A DNA stretch of 64,000 bases, taken from the NCBI GenBank assembly GCA_013398955.1, contig VWPU01012239.1:89968-153967 (forward strand), read 5' to 3'. The DNA comes from Callaeas wilsoni (taxonomy: Eukaryota; Chordata; Aves; Passeriformes; Callaeidae). This document shows, piece after piece, positions 61,201-64,000 of this stretch. The position numbers and the translations under genes are program-made. Under the pieces are notes generated by a model. That model did not search any database. It was not told where the DNA came from and saw only the letters and a program-made list of their open reading frames with translations. Every line of letters starts with the position of its first letter. Within the stretch, counting starts at the first letter, position 1.

Positions 61201-63599
61201 AACTTGTACTACCCAATGCCAGTAATATGCCTTATTCCATCTTTTCTTAATTACTTGTGGAGCAAATTATCAAGTGGAAAGGTATCTGATTTTATCAATC
61301 TGGAATTAGAGGTATGTTTAACATATGAGTATGTAATCAACCATCATCTCCTCTGTTCAGTAAGCAAACACAGAGTCTAAGCCTTGAAAAATATCAGAGA
61401 CTGCAACATAAGTAAGCTCCACGTAAGCTTACACAGGCACAGAAGCTGTTGAAGTAACTGTTTCCTTTGTCTTACAAAGAAAGACTGGAACTGAAACAAA
61501 TCTCAGTCATACCACTTCTCTACACTTGATGAAAACTGACCGTATTCACCCCTGATCTCCACTTGACTTCGGATTTCAAATTTCTTTTTATTTTTCAGAA
61601 AGACAAACAAACATAGCATTTCAGCATTTTCCTTGCAGGTTCTGTCCATCTAACTGGGCTATGCCTGACTTCAGGGGATACTGAGTTCTGTGTTAAGTGC
61701 ATCAATGTTTTTAGAAGAATTTAAAACCCATAAAAAACCAGAACTGAAATCTGAACGGGATCAACTGTACTAAGACCAGAAGATACATTATTACAAATGC
61801 CTGACAGACACTTTGAACTGAACTTCCATGATGGACTTTTCCCTTACACACTTCTCATGACCGGACCGATTGGATCAAAGATCAACTTAGAGGGAATTAC
61901 ATCTATAATTAAGCATTCTATCTAAATGTGTGCTCTTCATAAATAGACAGCAACGTTATGGCGGCTCCAAGGGCTAAAATATCTGCTGTAACAGTCAGCT
62001 CAGCTCAGCCATTCCCAGAAACGTTCAGATGGTCCAGCTCAAAGGGCGCGAGAGGCTGGGGGGAAAAACCCGCAGCCATACAGCTGGTTTGTAGAGCTTT
62101 GACAGGGCCATCACTGTATTCCTGGCACACACTCCTGCATCACACAAAGCACATTTAGAAAATGATGTTATCTCTGTTGCATCTCACCATAAAGGAGAAC
62201 AGGTAGTGACAGACTGCAGGATATGGGGGAGGAAGGTTCACTGTAACTAAAGGTGCAGATGAAAGTGAGAAGCTGGTTAAATAAACCAACGTAGAGCCTC
62301 TGGGTTGTACTTTTTTGGCTGTCTTTCTGAAAACAAATCTGAGCTACATAATTCAGAATCCTAATAAATTCTTACTACAAACTTTTTCTTCCTGATTTAT
62401 AAAACCCTGAGCTTTATAGTAGTTAACACAAAAACTGTTGAAGTTCATAATTATATAGAGAAGAAATCAGAGCTCTAAGCTGGCAATTTGTTTTTATCTA
62501 AGCCAGAGTAAATGTTTATACAATATCTGCCAACATAACAAAATATGCCTGTCACTTACTACATAAACATGATTCCATACAGCTTAATTTACTGAAAGGA
62601 ACTGAAGTAGACTTTAGAGGTGCACAGAATTTTATAGCATGAATAAAGCAGGAAAAACGTCTATTCTCTTTTGCCACAAAAGTAATTGCAAAGCTTTACA
62701 ATGAGCTTCCTGTTGGACTTGGAAAAAGGAGAGAACCTCAGAAAATTCTCTGTGAAAGTATTTGTATGTGAAAGCAACAGACCAGCAGTAAATGCCTCTA
62801 AGACAGTAGGAAGCTGTTTCTCCAAATAATATTTAGGGAACATGAATAAGACCAACAACTTGAAGCACAAAGGTATCCCAATAAAGATGCATGCTTTTTT
62901 CCCCCAAAGAAAATAACCAGGGGAAAAAAATGCCACACATTTACAGAGCACTGAACAGTATTCTGGAGGAAGTTTGCTGTAATTCCTGCACATTATGTGT
63001 GAAGCGTGTGTGTGTGTGTACATGGATAAGCTACAATACCATCTGTACAGCAAGTGCCACATATGTGAGCATTATGAACCATCATTGCTGCTGCTATGCT
63101 CAAAAGTAAATGTATTCTAAGCCACACACACATACAAATACAAATGACTTTACACACTGAGGGCTGAATTTTGCTCAAATTACTCACAGGCTAATGCCTG
63201 TGATACAGACATAATCTTGACCAGAAGTAAGAAACAACTGAGAGATTGGCAGAAACCCACTAATTTAAGACTAGCTATATTCATGCTAACAAGTGGGATA
63301 TCCACCGGAACTACAATATTTTCAACATATCAACCTAAAGCAGTTAATCTCATTTTTCAACTCACAAGATGAAACAACAACCACAAAAAAACCCTCCACA
63401 ACCGCCCCATAGCCCTTTAAAACACACGCGTAACAGCCACCTAGATATATCTGTGTGACCTTTCATTTCCATTCATCCTTATAAATAATAAAAAAGGCTT
63501 TAAACCCTTTCTAATTACTCCTTGAAAGCAACTGTATCGGTTTCTGCCGTGATGAAACGCCCCCAACCCCCCCAAGAAAAAAAAAGTTTCCCCGCTCTG

Positions 63600-64000
63600 C
63601 ACCTGAGCATTGTTTTCGGCAGGAGGGCGGGCGCGGAGCTGCCCCCGCCGCGGCACGGGGATAATTCAGAACTGACTCCAGTATTTGTTTCCATCCATAA
63701 TTGATGGGGAGCTGGAAACGCGGCTCTCTCTGCCTCCCAGCGCCCGGCTGCTGCCGGGGAGCCCGTAAATCACGGCTCGCCAGGCTATCCGCCCCGCCGG
63801 CAGCGCCGAGCCCCGGGCCGGGCCAGCTCAGCCCCCGACGCGGCGCCAGCCCCAACTCACCCCAAGCGCCCCGGGGCGACTTCGCCGGGGATAAACCCGA
63901 GAGCTCCGCTTCGGCTGCCCCGTCTGCGGCCGGCGCCGGCACCCGCCCGCTCCGCTCGGCAGCGCCGCCGCGCTCCCGCCGCTCTCCCCGGTACCTGCAG
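63600..64000 (-). promoter_or_regulatory. SEMA6D: CpG island, probable upstream SEMA6D promoter
   Basis: GC content and CpG density rise sharply from about 63600 to the window edge. No TATA box is evident, as is common for CpG-island promoters. The region lies upstream of the gene in the right orientation and contains a consensus splice donor on the minus strand. Linking it to SEMA6D is inference: the partner acceptor would be at 47677, about 16 kb away, and the island is cut by the window edge. Confidence 0.6.
63861..64000 (-). other. SEMA6D: Candidate non-coding first exon of SEMA6D (partial)
   Basis: On the minus strand the GC-rich sequence runs to GGCGCTTGGG/gtgagttgg, a strong donor, with the exon ending at 63861. 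Coding exon 1 begins with an acceptor at 47676/47677 and carries 48 nt of 5' UTR, so at least one upstream non-coding exon must exist. This is the best candidate in the window. Its 5' end is not visible. Confidence 0.45.

Larger units (their letters stand above)
47677..63860 (-). other. SEMA6D: Inferred first SEMA6D intron or 5' region
   Basis: About 16 kb without recognisable coding exons. It may contain further non-coding 5' exons, which cannot be seen without transcripts. Noted: the 32-bp repeat at 49923-49977, a run of A at 51686-51699, the inverted repeat at 58225-58254, a (GT)n run at 63005-63019, and AT-rich stretches around 48820-48890 and 49260-49345. A 148-codon plus-strand ORF (58025-58471) is not recognised. 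Confidence 0.5.

Noticed and set aside
63511..63942. 143-codon minus-strand ORF in the CpG island
   Set aside because: Alanine-, glycine- and proline-rich composition follows from GC content. It crosses the strong donor at 63861 and resembles no protein.
1..64000. tRNA, rRNA, CRISPR, phage or bacterial operon content
   Set aside because: No cloverleaf, B-box-like ggttcgaatcc, spaced direct-repeat array or bacterial gene density is visible; the sequence is vertebrate.

Overview
The window is vertebrate nuclear DNA, most likely from a bird. One multi-exon gene is split by canonical GT-AG introns and flanked by long AT-leaning non-coding sequence. The only interspersed repeat I can name is a truncated CR1 LINE 3' end (about 27640-27732), a family that dominates bird and other reptile genomes. 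Sparse repeats and very short introns (81, 85, 101, 106 and 112 nt) favour a bird. I cannot name the species.

The gene is SEMA6D (semaphorin 6D) on the minus strand. I could place 18 coding exons between 47628 (start codon) and 35235 (stop codon). Their coding lengths add up to 3237 nt, or 1078 residues plus a stop, with phases matching at every junction. The product is a class 6 transmembrane semaphorin: signal peptide, sema domain, PSI module, a stalk with in-frame optional segments, one membrane helix and a cytoplasmic tail of about 390 residues. A CpG-rich block at the right edge (about 63600-64000) looks like an upstream promoter with a non-coding first exon on the same strand, leaving an intron of about 16 kb before the first coding exon.

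Layout, left to right. 1-31850: intergenic sequence beyond the gene's 3' end, with no gene I can support; it holds a CR1 fragment, a 68-bp tandem duplication, some palindromes, a GC-rich block and AT-rich stretches that resemble conserved enhancers. 31920-32590: a GC-rich 52-bp minisatellite. 32590-32820: non-repetitive CpG-rich sequence. 32840-35234: inferred 3' UTR. 35235-47676: coding exons and introns. 47677-63860: intron or 5' region without recognisable exons. 63600-64000: CpG island.

The points most worth following up are an 81-nt in-frame, stop-free intron inside the sema-domain coding sequence; tandem splice acceptors 30 nt apart that add or remove a glycosylation sequon; a short retainable intron that would give a soluble protein; three near-perfect inverted repeats with 13-14 bp arms in the gene's introns; and a minisatellite open in all three minus-strand frames next to the 3' UTR. 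I found no mobile system, viral gene, RNA gene or CRISPR array.
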